Shown piece after piece: positions 12,301 to 20,398 of a stretch of DNA of 64,000 bases. Below the pieces are notes generated by a model. The model made no database searches and had not been told where the DNA came from. It saw nothing but the letters and a program-made list of their open reading frames with translations. Origin of the DNA: Mesoflavibacter sp. (GTDB lineage: Bacteria > Pseudomonadota > Alphaproteobacteria > UBA8366 > Aestuariispiraceae); NCBI GenBank assembly GCA_017792345.1, contig CP051228.1:2432501-2496500 (forward strand), written 5' to 3'. The position numbers were made by a program, and so were the translations under genes. Position 1 is the first letter of the stretch. Every line of letters starts with the position of its first letter.

Positions 12301-12682
12301 GCGAACCCTTCCGGGCGTCGGCGACGTCTTCCAGATACAATTCGCATTGCCCCTTCGGCGCCCGGCGCTTGCCGAGGGTCAACAGGCGGCACAGCCGGCC
12401 ATAGGCGGCGCGGTCCGTTGGGTAGCATAAAAGCGACGGGGCGTCGGCCAGGTCCAGCCGGACGCCGGGCCGGAAGGCGACGCCCTGGTCCCGCGCGGCC
12501 ATATGGGCGCGCACCACGCCGGCGAAACTGTTTCGGTCGGTCACGCCAATGGCATGCAGGCCCTTGTCCCGGGCGGCCTGCATCAGTTCCTCGCCATGGG
12601 ATGCACCGCGCAGGAAGCTGAAATTCGTGGCGGTCTGCAGCTCGGCATAGGCCGGCCCCGGTTTGCGGGAAGACGGGATCAT
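9371..12682 (-). CDS. dnaE2: Error-prone DNA polymerase III alpha, DnaE2 (ImuC)
   Basis: A 1103-residue C-family polymerase that performs SOS-induced translesion synthesis together with ImuA and ImuB. The PHP domain opens the protein (YAELQTATNFSFLRGASH, residues 12-29; VTDRNSFAGVV, residues 47-57). The catalytic palm carries PDIDVDF, with Asp382, Asp384 and Asp386. The finger and helix-hairpin-helix regions follow, then an OB fold near the end (VFLTMEDETGLANIVVW), as in DnaE2. The start at 12682 (MIPSSRKPG) overlaps the imuB stop as ATGA, indicating translational coupling; longer in-frame extensions run into imuB and are rejected. It lacks the beta-binding and tau-binding tail of replicative DnaE1. 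Full length, no visible defects. Confidence 0.95.
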   Translation of the reverse strand: MIPSSRKPGPAYAELQTATNFSFLRGASHGEELMQAARDKGLHAIGVTDRNSFAGVVRAHMAARDQGVAFRPGVRLDLADAPSLLCYPTDRAAYGRLCRLLTLGKRRAPKGQCELYLEDVADARKGSLFIAVQPTRPCPDFTNRLPELKGTFGQSLYLAVGRFYDGFDRARLDFTEWVERQWAIPPVVTNDVHMHIPARKPLLDTVTCIREGCRLEDAGFRLFPNAERHVKSPAEMAALFPDHPDWLARTVEIAERCRFSLTELRYEYPDENGGDGESPPDRLARLTWDGARKRYPDGIPQKVRDGIDKELRLVSRLQFEPYFLTVHDIVSFARGEGILCQGRGSAANSTVCYCLGITEVDPDTHNLLFERFVSEQRGEPPDIDVDFEHERREEVIQYIYRRYGRERAGLTATVISYRSRSAVREVGRVFGISEDSLAKLARTVWGSGSSGVDPAHVREAGLDPDDPRLNAVLGLSAELIGFPRHLSQHVGGFVITRGPLVELSPVANAAMKDRTTIEWDKDDIDALGILKVDVLGLGMLTCIRKSLDLLRSHKGVSMDMASFRAANDPATYAMLQKADSIGVFQVESRAQMSMLPRLKPARLYDLVVEVAIVRPGPIQGGMVHPYLKRRQGKEPITYPSGALRAVLERTFGVPLFQEQAMQIAIVGAGYTPEEADRLRRAMATFKRTGQIESHREKFLSGMAKNRYDPEFAEQCFKQIEGFAEYGFPESHAASFALLVYVSAWLKCHHPDIFACALLNSQPMGFYAPAQIVQDARNHGVAVRPVDINYSTWDNTLESPDGGRRYALRLGLRQIRGVSDTDALAIVSNRPNGGYQDLYMMARQAGLSPDILEKLADADAFASLGLSRREALWRAKRFGSGRKAPPDLPLFGVLSGHTHNQGVSAEFGPESPVLLPEMSLGEEVVMDYSSLRLSLHAHPMSLIRGQLNAAGVRTARGLPEVGDGKPVSHAGLVIVRQRPSTSAGVVFLTMEDETGLANIVVWSKVFEAYRRVLMTAPILGVEGSLQIEDRVTHVVADKLFDLTGLLDHTIGTLRFERRKTGHPRSLTLKATPAKPFPPTTLHILALFTGPTRPNPLKVDSHNFH

Positions 12683-14229
12683 GAAAAGATTCCCTGAACC
12701 GACCATTGGTCGTCTCCCGCCGCCCGTTCCCGGCACAACCACAGACGCCGCCCCTTCGGTCCTGTGACCTGGTAATAGTCGCGCAACCCCTCTACCGGCG
12801 AGCGATCGAGCGCCGTCCACCATTCGGGCCACACTCTTTCCGGCCCCTCCATCCTGTCTGCCGGGAAGGTCATGCGCCGCCATGTGATGGCATTCGGCGT
12901 GCCGCTATCGGGGCAGAATGTCACGTCGACGGGCTCGGGCCGGGTGAAGAAGCGCAGCGGGCGGGGCGGGAGGTCATCCGGTGCACCCGCGCCGTCGGAC
13001 GATATGCCGGATCTGCGGAACAGCCTGTCCGGCCGGTGACCGGGCAGGATTCCGGCCCGGTATGCCGCCTGCCCCTTCAGCCGATGGCCGAGCCGGTCCA
13101 TCAAAGCACCCAGCGCCAGCTTGTCCGGCGCGCCGACATCGTTTTCCAGGTCGGTCTGCCGGGTCTTCAGCGGCTCCACTCTGCGGGCCCAGATCAGGCT
13201 CTCCTCGATCCCGAAACCGGGATCCACCGTGGTCAGCCGATCTTCCAGCAATCGGAAGAGATGTGGCGCGGCCGCGGTCGGCAGGCCGGTGCCGACGGTT
13301 ACGGCGCAGATCGTGCCATCGACCCGCCGGTACTGCGCCGCCAATTGCCGGACACCCAGCCCTTCCTCGCGCAATTGGGCGCAAAGCCGGTCCAGCAGAT
13401 GCCGCGTGCTGTCGCGCAAACCCGTACCGTCGATCAGCGGCTCCGGCCACGACCGGCGCAGGGAATGCAGACGGGGCGGCTGATTATAGGACAGATGTTC
13501 TGGCAATCGGCCCAGAAGCTGGTCCAGCCGGCGCAGCACGACGCCGCCGGCGCGTGCCATCAGACTGGCGCGGGGCAGGGGGTACAGATCGGCGATTCGC
13601 CGCAATCCCAGCCGGGCCAACAGGTCCGCGCTGTTATCCGAAAGGCGCAGGGCCTGTACGGGAAAATCCGCGGCCGCGTCCCGGGTCCCGCCGGGCGGCA
13701 TATGCCCCCCTTCGGTGTGATAACGCGCGGCCGCCCAGGCCCCGCCCGGCGTATCCGCCATGCCCAGCCGGGTATCGTATCCCATCGACGTGACTTGCCG
13801 GTGGATGGCATCCGCCATACCCGCCTCGCCGCCGAACAGATGGGCGCAGCCGGTGATGTTCAGCCACAGGCCGCCATCGCCGTAATCGGGGATGTCTGTT
13901 GTCCGGCGCTCCACCGCGACCCAGGGACTGTACCGGTCCGCCCAACGCGACAGGGTCTGAAGTACCGCGCGGTCCTGGTCCCGCCGGGCGGGCAGGGTAA
14001 CCAAACTGGGCAGGATCGCGCGGGCGTCCGCCAACGGCATGCCGCTATGAAGGCGCGCCTGCAGACCGGGGCGGTTGATGCCCAAAAGCCGGACCACGCC
14101 GCCCGTCGCCTCCGTTACGGCGAAGGGCTGTCGGATCAAGTCGGCGTCCAGATCAGGCGGCGGTTTGCGGATGTAGCGATCGGTCGCCAACCGCGGCAGC
14201 CAAATATAGAGAAACCGGTGCGTCGTCAT
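12679..14229 (-). CDS. imuB: ImuB, inactive Y-family polymerase adaptor
   Basis: A 516-residue Y-family polymerase homologue. In characterised systems (Caulobacter, Mycobacterium) ImuB is catalytically dead and recruits DnaE2 to the beta clamp. The N-terminus RFLYIWLPRLATDR is the family hallmark. At residues 123-135 LNITGCAHLFGGE takes the place of the catalytic acidic motif: Asn124 is found where even many ImuB proteins keep Asp, consistent with loss of catalysis. The thumb/HhH region (LARLGLRRIADLY) follows, then a C-terminal tail with aromatic residues. The 3' end overlaps dnaE2 by four bases, and the 5' end overlaps imuA by 77 bases. Confidence 0.92.
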   Translation of the reverse strand: MTTHRFLYIWLPRLATDRYIRKPPPDLDADLIRQPFAVTEATGGVVRLLGINRPGLQARLHSGMPLADARAILPSLVTLPARRDQDRAVLQTLSRWADRYSPWVAVERRTTDIPDYGDGGLWLNITGCAHLFGGEAGMADAIHRQVTSMGYDTRLGMADTPGGAWAAARYHTEGGHMPPGGTRDAAADFPVQALRLSDNSADLLARLGLRRIADLYPLPRASLMARAGGVVLRRLDQLLGRLPEHLSYNQPPRLHSLRRSWPEPLIDGTGLRDSTRHLLDRLCAQLREEGLGVRQLAAQYRRVDGTICAVTVGTGLPTAAAPHLFRLLEDRLTTVDPGFGIEESLIWARRVEPLKTRQTDLENDVGAPDKLALGALMDRLGHRLKGQAAYRAGILPGHRPDRLFRRSGISSDGAGAPDDLPPRPLRFFTRPEPVDVTFCPDSGTPNAITWRRMTFPADRMEGPERVWPEWWTALDRSPVEGLRDYYQVTGPKGRRLWLCRERAAGDDQWSVQGIFS

Positions 14230-14878
14230 GATCGATCCTCCATTCCCCGGGGCATAATCCCTGCCCCCGTATCAAACGGACCGCCGTCCCACTGGGGCGG
14301 GAGGCGACATACCATCGGCTGCGTGCCGGCGTCGGCGGCGCGGCAGCCCCGCCAATCCCGGCCAGACTCAATAGGATGGCCAGGCTGCCGCCTTCCTCGG
14401 CGGCGAGTTGCAGGCGGCGCCCCGCGACGGTGTCGGGCGGGGGCAACTCGGCGATGACGGCGGCGGCCTGGGCCGATCGCAGGATTTCCTCAAAGGCCCA
14501 GAACCCCTCACGCGGCCGGGGCGCGTCGATGAAAATCATCCGCGCGGCCTGATCCTGCTGCAGGGCGGGGGGATACAGACGGCCGCTATCCAGGCTGCCC
14601 GGGGCGGTGATCCAGAAAATCGGCTTCCCCCTGCCATGGCGTTGCATACCCTGGCGAACCATGGTCAGGGCGAACCCCGTCGCGGCGGCATCCCCGGCCG
14701 GCCCTTCGATCTGGTGCAGCCCGGACCAGGGCAGGCCTATCGCGTCCTGTCCGAACGACAGGGAAAAGAGCCGCCCCCCGGCTACACCGGCATCGGGACG
14801 CCACTGCGCTTCGACCTGACGCAGGGCGTCGCGGGCGCGTTGAAAGCGTTCCGATTGATCCATCTTTGTTCTCATCAT
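14153..14878 (-). CDS. imuA: ImuA, SulA/RecA-like mutagenesis protein
   Basis: A protein of about 241 residues, first gene of the imuA-imuB-dnaE2 operon. ImuA is a RecA-like protein without a proper Walker A motif and is needed for induced mutagenesis. Visible family features are GLHQIEGPAGDAAATGFAL and PIFWITAPGSLDSGRLYPP, and a C-terminal ARSRWYVASRPSG segment. Several starts compete: ATGs at 14878, 14875 and 14863, and a longer one at 14926. The longest would place candidate LexA sites inside the coding region, so a shorter start is more likely. Expression is probably SOS-controlled. Confidence 0.85.
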   Translation of the reverse strand: MMRTKMDQSERFQRARDALRQVEAQWRPDAGVAGGRLFSLSFGQDAIGLPWSGLHQIEGPAGDAAATGFALTMVRQGMQRHGRGKPIFWITAPGSLDSGRLYPPALQQDQAARMIFIDAPRPREGFWAFEEILRSAQAAAVIAELPPPDTVAGRRLQLAAEEGGSLAILLSLAGIGGAAAPPTPARSRWYVASRPSGTAVRLIRGQGLCPGEWRIDHDDAPVSLYLAAAVGDRSLHPQTAA

Positions 14879-14889
14879 TCCCCATTCTT

Positions 14890-14935
14890 GTTCTTCTGAT
14901 ATTCGAGAGTCAAGGATTGAGAACAAATCATGGAC
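14890..14935 (-). promoter_or_regulatory. Candidate LexA (SOS) boxes upstream of imuA
   Basis: The alphaproteobacterial LexA site is a direct repeat, GTTC-N7-GTTC, or its complement. Two near matches precede imuA: GTTC-N7-ATTC at 14890-14904 on the plus strand, and GTCC-N7-GTTC at 14935-14921 read on the minus strand. Each has one mismatch. Their place in front of an SOS cassette supports the call, but neither is perfect. Confidence 0.45.
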
Positions 14936-15152
14936 ATGGCGTTGTCCTATACCCCGTTCTTCCCGTCACACGGGTTATGCGAAGAGATCGGAAGGGCGTG
15001 GACGAGAGGGAAACCGTGCTCCCGGAACCGCTTTGTGCGGAGGGATAGATGCGATTCATCGGATTTGTCGCCCCGTAGGGGCGGCGCTAAACTTCCGCGC
15101 GTCCGCGAGAGAGGCCCGCGCGAAGCTGCGGCGAAAGCAGGGAGGCCGGTCG

Positions 15153-15569
15153 ATGGCCGTCACGTTCAACCATACGATCATCCATGCCCGGGACAATCAG
15201 GCGAGCGCAGCGTTCCTGACCGAAATTCTGGGGCTGCAGCCGCATCGGACCCTGGCGCATTTCGCCGTCGTCCAGGTCGGGGTGACGTCGCTGGATTATT
15301 TGACAACGGACGGGGAGATCACGCCCCGTCACTTCGCCTTTCAGGTCAGCGAACCCGAATTCGATGAAATCTTTGCCCGGATCACGGCGCGGGGACTGTC
15401 CTATTGGGCCGATCCGTTCCGGAACCAGCAGGGCGCGATCAATCACTGGGATGACGGGCGCGGCGTCTATTTCGACGATCCCGACGGTCATCTCATGGAA
15501 GTCCTGACCCGGTCCTATGGCAGCGGCGGGCTGGACGCGGAACATCCCAACCCGCTTTTGACGCGATGA
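15153..15569 (+). CDS. VOC-family protein (glyoxalase/bleomycin resistance fold)
   Basis: A 138-residue metal-dependent fold with paired beta-alpha-beta-beta-beta units. The opening FNHTIIHARDNQASAAFLTEI supplies the first metal-binding His, RHFAFQV the second module, and DPDGHLMEVLTR the closing Glu typical of VOC proteins. These enzymes range over lyases, dioxygenases and antibiotic-binding proteins; the substrate is not predictable. The ATG at 15153 follows GGGAGG. The stop overlaps the next start as ATGA, so it forms a two-gene operon with the acetyltransferase, a pairing typical of small-molecule resistance. Confidence 0.85.
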   Translation: MAVTFNHTIIHARDNQASAAFLTEILGLQPHRTLAHFAVVQVGVTSLDYLTTDGEITPRHFAFQVSEPEFDEIFARITARGLSYWADPFRNQQGAINHWDDGRGVYFDDPDGHLMEVLTRSYGSGGLDAEHPNPLLTR

Positions 15570-16069
15570 CCGCCCGGATGCCCCCCGCGCTGCGGGATGC
15601 CAGCCCGGCCGATGTGCCGGTGCTGGCCCATATTTGGTACGATGGATGGCAGGACGGCCATGCCGGGCTGGTGCCGGAAAAGCTGGCCCGCAACCGGACG
15701 CTGGAAAGCTTTGCCGATCGTTTGATGGATGGCCTCCCTCAGGTCCGGGTGGTTGAGCTGGAGACGGGGGTCGTCGGATTCCACATGATCCTGGACGACG
15801 AGTTGAACCAGTTCTTCCTGGCCGCGGCGGCGCGGGGCCGGGGCGTGGCCGATCGCATGATGGCGGATGCGGAGGAGCGGTTCCGGGCCGCCGGATGGGG
15901 AACGGCCTGGCTGGCCTGCGCCATCGGCAATGACCGCGCGGCACGGTTCTATGAGAAGCAGGGGTGGAACCGGGTGGGCGTGATGACCAGCCGGCTGAAA
16001 ACGCCGGAAGGGGAGGTGCCGCTGGATGTCTGGCGGTATGAGCGCGTCATTCCCGCAGGTCCGGTCTAA
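15566..16069 (+). CDS. GNAT-family N-acetyltransferase
   Basis: A 167-residue acetyl-CoA-dependent transferase. The GNAT fold shows as an N-terminal RDASPADVPVLAHIWYDGW, a central beta strand before the acetyl-CoA pyrophosphate loop (ARGRGVADRMMADAEERF, the Q/RxxGxG/A-like motif A), and motif B (CAIGNDRAARFYEKQGWNRVG). The substrate is unknown; similar proteins acetylate amines or toxins. Translation is coupled to the VOC gene through ATGA. It converges with rfbD, with only 10 bases between the stops. Confidence 0.88.
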   Translation: MTARMPPALRDASPADVPVLAHIWYDGWQDGHAGLVPEKLARNRTLESFADRLMDGLPQVRVVELETGVVGFHMILDDELNQFFLAAAARGRGVADRMMADAEERFRAAGWGTAWLACAIGNDRAARFYEKQGWNRVGVMTSRLKTPEGEVPLDVWRYERVIPAGPV

Positions 16070-16079
16070 ACGCCGCCGT

Positions 16080-16985
16080 TCATGCCTTCGCGGCAAGGCG
16101 GCGCAGGTCAGGCGCGATGGCGGCCACGTGATCCCGCAAGGCGTGCTGCCAGGCCGGCATGCCGATGCCGAAGACCTGATCCAGACCGGAGGAATCCAAT
16201 GCGCTGTAATCCGGCCGCCGGGCCGGGCTGGGGAAACGGTCGGACGCGACCGGTTCCAGCCGGGCGCAGCGGATCGGCACACCTTGTCCCCGCGCCAATT
16301 CCAATGCTTCTGCAATAAGGTCGTAGCGGCTCGCCGCACCCCGGCACGCCGCATGGTGAATTCCGCCGCCGGTCATCGGTTGCGCCAGGATGGCCCAGAT
16401 CAGACGGGCCAGGTCGGGGGCGGCGGTCGGGCTGCCGGTCTGGTCGGTCACGACCTGCAGTACCTCCCGTTTCAAGGCGGCGGCCAGCATGCGGTCGACG
16501 AACCCCGTCCCGAAATCGGGACCGTAAAGATAGGAGGTCCGCAGGATCACCGCATTGGGCATCGCGTCCCGGACCCGGGCCTCGCCCGCTGCCTTGGTCC
16601 GGCCATAGGCGTTGAGCGGCGCGACCGGCATATCCGGCTGGATCGGCAGATGAGGCCCATGGCCGAAAACGAAATCCGTTGAGATATGGATCAGACGCGC
16701 CCCGTTCTCTGCGGCCCATGCCGCGAGAACCCGGGGTGCCTCCGCGTTGATAAGGCCTGCCGCTGCCTCGTCCTTTTCCGCCGCGTCGACATCCGTATAG
16801 GCGGCGGCGTTGACGATCCAGGCGGGCTGCAATCGATCGAGGATCGCCGGCAGATCGCTGGGGCGGGCCAGATCCAACGCGTCGCGCGGTGGGGCATGGT
16901 AACGCCGGTCCGGCGGCGCGGTCAGGGCCAGCGCCCGTCCCAATTGACCGGTGCCGCCGGTTATCAAGCCCGGCCCGTCGGTCAT
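16080..16985 (-). CDS. rfbD: dTDP-4-dehydrorhamnose reductase
   Basis: A 301-residue short-chain reductase that makes dTDP-L-rhamnose in the last step of the pathway. The NAD(P) motif TGGTGQLGRAL lies at residues 8-18, the STDFVFG motif in the middle, and the catalytic Tyr-Lys pair in YGRTKAAGE. The start at 16985 overlaps the rfbC stop (ATGA). It is the last gene of rfbBACD, all on the minus strand with overlaps or short gaps, so the four enzymes should be co-translated. Confidence 0.93.
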   Translation of the reverse strand: MTDGPGLITGGTGQLGRALALTAPPDRRYHAPPRDALDLARPSDLPAILDRLQPAWIVNAAAYTDVDAAEKDEAAAGLINAEAPRVLAAWAAENGARLIHISTDFVFGHGPHLPIQPDMPVAPLNAYGRTKAAGEARVRDAMPNAVILRTSYLYGPDFGTGFVDRMLAAALKREVLQVVTDQTGSPTAAPDLARLIWAILAQPMTGGGIHHAACRGAASRYDLIAEALELARGQGVPIRCARLEPVASDRFPSPARRPDYSALDSSGLDQVFGIGMPAWQHALRDHVAAIAPDLRRLAAKA

Positions 16986-17533
16986 GGTGCCATATGGCAG
17001 CGCGGCGCGGCGGCGAAGGATACGCCGTTCAGGTCCTTGTCGCTGATGATCGGGTCCGCAAGCGGCCAGTCGATCCCGATATCGGGATCGTCCCAGCGGA
17101 TGCAGACTTCCTGCTGCGGGGCATAGGCGCCGTCGACCTTGTAGAAGACGACCGTATCGTCGCTGAGCGCCTGATAGCCATGGGCGAAGCCGCGCGGAAC
17201 CCAGAAGCATTGCGGGGTCTGCGCGGTCAGTTCCACCGAAACCCACCGGCCCAATGTCGGGCTGTCTGCGCGCAGATCGACGGCGACATCCAGGATCGCG
17301 CCGTTCAGGACGCAGAGCAGTTTCCCCTGCATTTCCGGGTTCTGGTAATGAAGCCCGCGCAGCACCCGTCGGGACGAGCGCACGATGTTATCCTGCAGGA
17401 AGGGGTCGTGGAATCCGATCGCGGCGAAGGCGTCGGAATTCCAGGGAATGTCGAATCGCCCGCGATGATCCCCAAAGGACGGGTGGTCGATCACCAGGGG
17501 GCCGTCCAGCGACGAAAACCGCGTGACCTTCAC
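16982..17533 (-). CDS. rfbC: dTDP-4-dehydrorhamnose 3,5-epimerase
   Basis: A 183-residue cupin-type epimerase. Family landmarks are the catalytic His in VLRGLHYQNP, the strand KLLCVLNGAILDVAVDLR and FWVPRGFAHGYQALSD. The start is GTG at 17533 (reads VKVTRF), which overlaps the rfbA stop as GTGA and has GGGAG upstream; longer versions of the frame lie inside rfbA. Length matches the family (about 180 residues). Confidence 0.93.
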   Translation of the reverse strand: MKVTRFSSLDGPLVIDHPSFGDHRGRFDIPWNSDAFAAIGFHDPFLQDNIVRSSRRVLRGLHYQNPEMQGKLLCVLNGAILDVAVDLRADSPTLGRWVSVELTAQTPQCFWVPRGFAHGYQALSDDTVVFYKVDGAYAPQQEVCIRWDDPDIGIDWPLADPIISDKDLNGVSFAAAPRCHMAP

Positions 17534-18423
17534 CGAATTCTCCCATTGGCATCGACCAGGCGGCGCAGATAGCCGGCATAGTCCGACCCGGCATAGCCGT
17601 CGGCCAGCCGGGTGATCTCCGCCGCGCCGATCCATCCCTGGCGCAACGCGATCTCCTCCAGGCAGGCGACTTTCAAACCCTGACGGCGTTCGATCGCGGC
17701 GATGAATTCGGCGGCATCCTGCAGGGCGTCCGGCGTGCCGGTGTCCAGCCACGCCGTGCCCCGGCCGAACTGCCGGACCCGGAGGCGGCCGTCGCGCAGG
17801 TAGAGGCGGTTCAGATCCGTGATTTCCAGTTCTCCGCGGGCCGATGGGACCAACTGCCGGGCCAGGGCCGGGGCGGATGCGTCATAGAAGTAAAGGCCGG
17901 TGACCGCGAGATTGGATTTCGGTTGATGTGGCTTTTCTTCCAACGACAGGGCGGTGCCGTTCTCGTCCATTTCCACCACGCCGTAGCGCCCGGGATCGGC
18001 GACCGGATAGGCGAAGATGCTGGCCCCGTCCTGCTGGGCATTGGTTTCCTGCAGCAGGCCGCTCAGCCCCTGTCCGAAGAATAGGTTGTCGCCCAGGATT
18101 AGGGCCGATGGCGCGCCGTCCAGGAAGGGTTCGGCGATGGTCAATGCCTGGGCAATCCCTTCCGGCTTGGCCTGTTCGGCATAGTCGAAGGTTAGTCCCA
18201 GTTCAGCGCCGGTTCCAAACAATTCCCGGAATTTTGGCAGGTCGCGCGGGGTTGAGATGATCAGGATTTCCCGGATACCCGCCAGCATCAGGATCGAGAC
18301 CGGATAGAAGATCATCGGTTTGTCGTAGATCGGCAGAAGCTGTTTGCTGATCACACGCGTCATCGGGTAGAGCCGTGTCCCCGACCCGCCGGACAATACG
18401 ATTCCCTTGCGTGCGGTGGTCAT
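17530..18423 (-). CDS. rfbA: Glucose-1-phosphate thymidylyltransferase
   Basis: A 297-residue nucleotidyltransferase making dTDP-glucose from dTTP and glucose-1-phosphate, the entry step to dTDP-rhamnose. The N-terminal GGSGTRLYPMTRVISKQLLP signature is complete. The sugar-binding region shows in YAEQAKPEGIAQAL and LILGDNLFFGQGL. It starts eight bases after the rfbB stop and overlaps rfbC. Confidence 0.95.
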   Translation of the reverse strand: MTTARKGIVLSGGSGTRLYPMTRVISKQLLPIYDKPMIFYPVSILMLAGIREILIISTPRDLPKFRELFGTGAELGLTFDYAEQAKPEGIAQALTIAEPFLDGAPSALILGDNLFFGQGLSGLLQETNAQQDGASIFAYPVADPGRYGVVEMDENGTALSLEEKPHQPKSNLAVTGLYFYDASAPALARQLVPSARGELEITDLNRLYLRDGRLRVRQFGRGTAWLDTGTPDALQDAAEFIAAIERRQGLKVACLEEIALRQGWIGAAEITRLADGYAGSDYAGYLRRLVDANGRIR

Positions 18424-18431
18424 GTTCTACC

Positions 18432-19505
18432 CTATTCCGCCGCGCCCAGGCGTTCGCCGTCATAGCGGGATGCCATGACGTCGCGCCACCAGGCTTCATT
18501 TTCGAGATACCAAGCCACTGTCCGCCGCAACCCGGCTTCCAGTGGCTCCGCCGCCCGCCAGCCCAGTTCGCGGGCGGTGAGCGCCGGATCGATCGCATAC
18601 CGGCGGTCATGACCGGGCCGGTCCACCACATGCCGGATCTGACCGGCATAGCCGCGCCCGCCCGCCGCCGGCCGCAGACGGTCCAACTCGGCGCAGATCG
18701 CTGTCACGACGTTCAGGTTTTCCACCTCTTCATAACCGGCGAGATTGTAGGCCTTGCCCGGCTCGCCCCGGTCCAGGACCGCGGCGACCCCGGCGCAATG
18801 ATCGTCCAGATACAGCCATTCCCGGCGCTGCTTTCCATCGCCATAGACCGGGAGACTCTGACCGTCCAGCGCGCGGGCGATCATCAGCGGGATCAGCTTT
18901 TCGGGAAATTGCCAGGGACCGTAGGTATTGGCCGGGCGCGCGACCAGGGTCGGTAGTCCGTAGGTTTGGAAGTATGCGCGCACGAAGGTTTCCGCCGCCG
19001 CCTTCGACGCCGCATAGGGAGAGTTCGGCAGGAATGCATCTGCCTCGGTAAAGGCCCGCTCTCCCGCGGCGCCATAGACCTCGTCGGTGGAGACATGCAG
19101 GAACCGGAAGTCACGGCGCTGGTCCGCCGTCAGACCGTCGCGGAAATATCCCAGACAGGCGTCCAGCAGTTCGAAAGTGCCAACGGTGTTGTTTTCCACA
19201 AAGGCGCGGGGGCCGTCGATGGAACGGTCGACATGGGATTCGGCGGCGAAATGGACGATCGCACGGGGCTTCTCGTCCTCCAATAGCGCACGCATGGTTG
19301 CGCCGTCTTCTACGCCGGCTTCAACGAAACGGTGACGGGCGCCGCTCGGTAGATCGGACAGGCGGCGCAGATCGGCCGCATAGGACAGCTTGTCCACCGA
19401 AATGACCGGACAGCCCCGGTCCAGCAATGTTCTGACGAAGGCCGACCCGATGAACCCGGCGGCGCCGGTTACCAGAATGGTCGACATGTGCGGGGCGCTC
19501 GTCAT
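18432..19505 (-). CDS. rfbB: dTDP-glucose 4,6-dehydratase
   Basis: A 357-residue SDR-family dehydratase. The N-terminal NAD-binding GAAGFIGSAFV and the DKLSYAAD segment mark it as RfbB, HVSTDEVYG carries the catalytic Thr-Asp-Glu triad, and YAASKAAAE the Tyr-x3-Lys. A second in-frame ATG at 19487 (MSTILV) would remove six residues before the Rossmann strand; neither start has a strong ribosome site. It is the first gene of rfbBACD. Confidence 0.94.
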   Translation of the reverse strand: MTSAPHMSTILVTGAAGFIGSAFVRTLLDRGCPVISVDKLSYAADLRRLSDLPSGARHRFVEAGVEDGATMRALLEDEKPRAIVHFAAESHVDRSIDGPRAFVENNTVGTFELLDACLGYFRDGLTADQRRDFRFLHVSTDEVYGAAGERAFTEADAFLPNSPYAASKAAAETFVRAYFQTYGLPTLVARPANTYGPWQFPEKLIPLMIARALDGQSLPVYGDGKQRREWLYLDDHCAGVAAVLDRGEPGKAYNLAGYEEVENLNVVTAICAELDRLRPAAGGRGYAGQIRHVVDRPGHDRRYAIDPALTARELGWRAAEPLEAGLRRTVAWYLENEAWWRDVMASRYDGERLGAAE

Positions 19506-19593
19506 TCAAGGTTCCAGTCGGCGGGGGCGCTTGCTGCCGCCGAATGTGCCTCGTTGCGTGTCCTGTGTCCACCGGGCAGGCTGGCTTGCCCGG

Positions 19594-20190
19594 TCACAGA
19601 AACTCCTCCAACGCCAGGCCCTCCAGAATGTCCGGCGGTTCGTCGTCCAGGCCGATCTCCATATGGATCGACAGGACGTGGGACAGCGCCCCATCCTCGA
19701 ACAGCGGCAGGTCAACGCCGAGGATCTTCAGATGGGGGCGTTTGTACTGATCCAGATATCCGCAGACGATGCCGATGAAGGGATCGCGATGCATCGTCTG
19801 GAAGTACCGGCCCTCCACCATCGTCCAGGCCTCCGGCGTGATCGACGCCTCGCCCAACCGCTTGTTGGTGTAGTCGACGCCCCACCAGTCGACCAGTCTT
19901 GTGCCCCAAAGCACGAATCGGACGTCGAAAGGGTCGGTTTCGATCCGGGCAATGGACACCTTGCCCCACCAGCCTCTGAACTCGAAAAAATCGAAGTCCC
20001 GCCGGCCCGGCCCGCCCTCTTTCGGGTCGCGCTTGCCTTGCCATGTCCGCACAATGTCGCGGAATCGGCCAAAATGGGCTGGATCGGCATCCATGGGGCA
20101 ACGCCAATATCGCCAGTTTGTCAGTCGTTTAGCGTCAAGCGTCATGGGTGCCGCGCCATTCCTTACCTGCCTTTTCCCCCCTCCTGTCAT
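19594..20190 (-). CDS. PAS_5-type domain protein
   Basis: A protein of about 198 residues resembling the PAS_5 group common in alphaproteobacteria: an N-terminal amphipathic region (FRDIVRTWQGKRD), then a PAS-like core (VSIARIETDPFDVRFVLWGT, RLVDWWGVDYTNKRLGE) and a C-terminal strand set ending GALSHVLSIHMEIG. No output domain is present. Alternative start at 20145 (MTLDAK). It sits 88 bases ahead of rfbB on the same strand and may share its promoter; a link to envelope sugar synthesis is only inferred. Confidence 0.65.
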   Translation of the reverse strand: MTGGGKRQVRNGAAPMTLDAKRLTNWRYWRCPMDADPAHFGRFRDIVRTWQGKRDPKEGGPGRRDFDFFEFRGWWGKVSIARIETDPFDVRFVLWGTRLVDWWGVDYTNKRLGEASITPEAWTMVEGRYFQTMHRDPFIGIVCGYLDQYKRPHLKILGVDLPLFEDGALSHVLSIHMEIGLDDEPPDILEGLALEEFL

Positions 20191-20398
20191 TCACTATGGG
20201 GTGGCTGAAGGATGGAAGCAAATCGGTCCTCTTCCGTGGTCCGGTTTGCGCCTCGAAACGCTTGGGAAAGCGGCTTTCCGCTCACATTGACAGGGGGGCG
20301 CGCTACGAACTATTTAGGGGGCGCGGGGCAGACAACCGGGGGGCGGTTTTCTGGATGCGTGCCGCGCCGGACCAATCAGGATTGGACGATAAAGCGCG

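Noticed and set aside
12706..14457. A 583-codon plus-strand frame opposite imuB
   Set aside because: Antisense frame produced by high GC at third codon positions. It has no protein motifs, while imuB is complete on the other strand.
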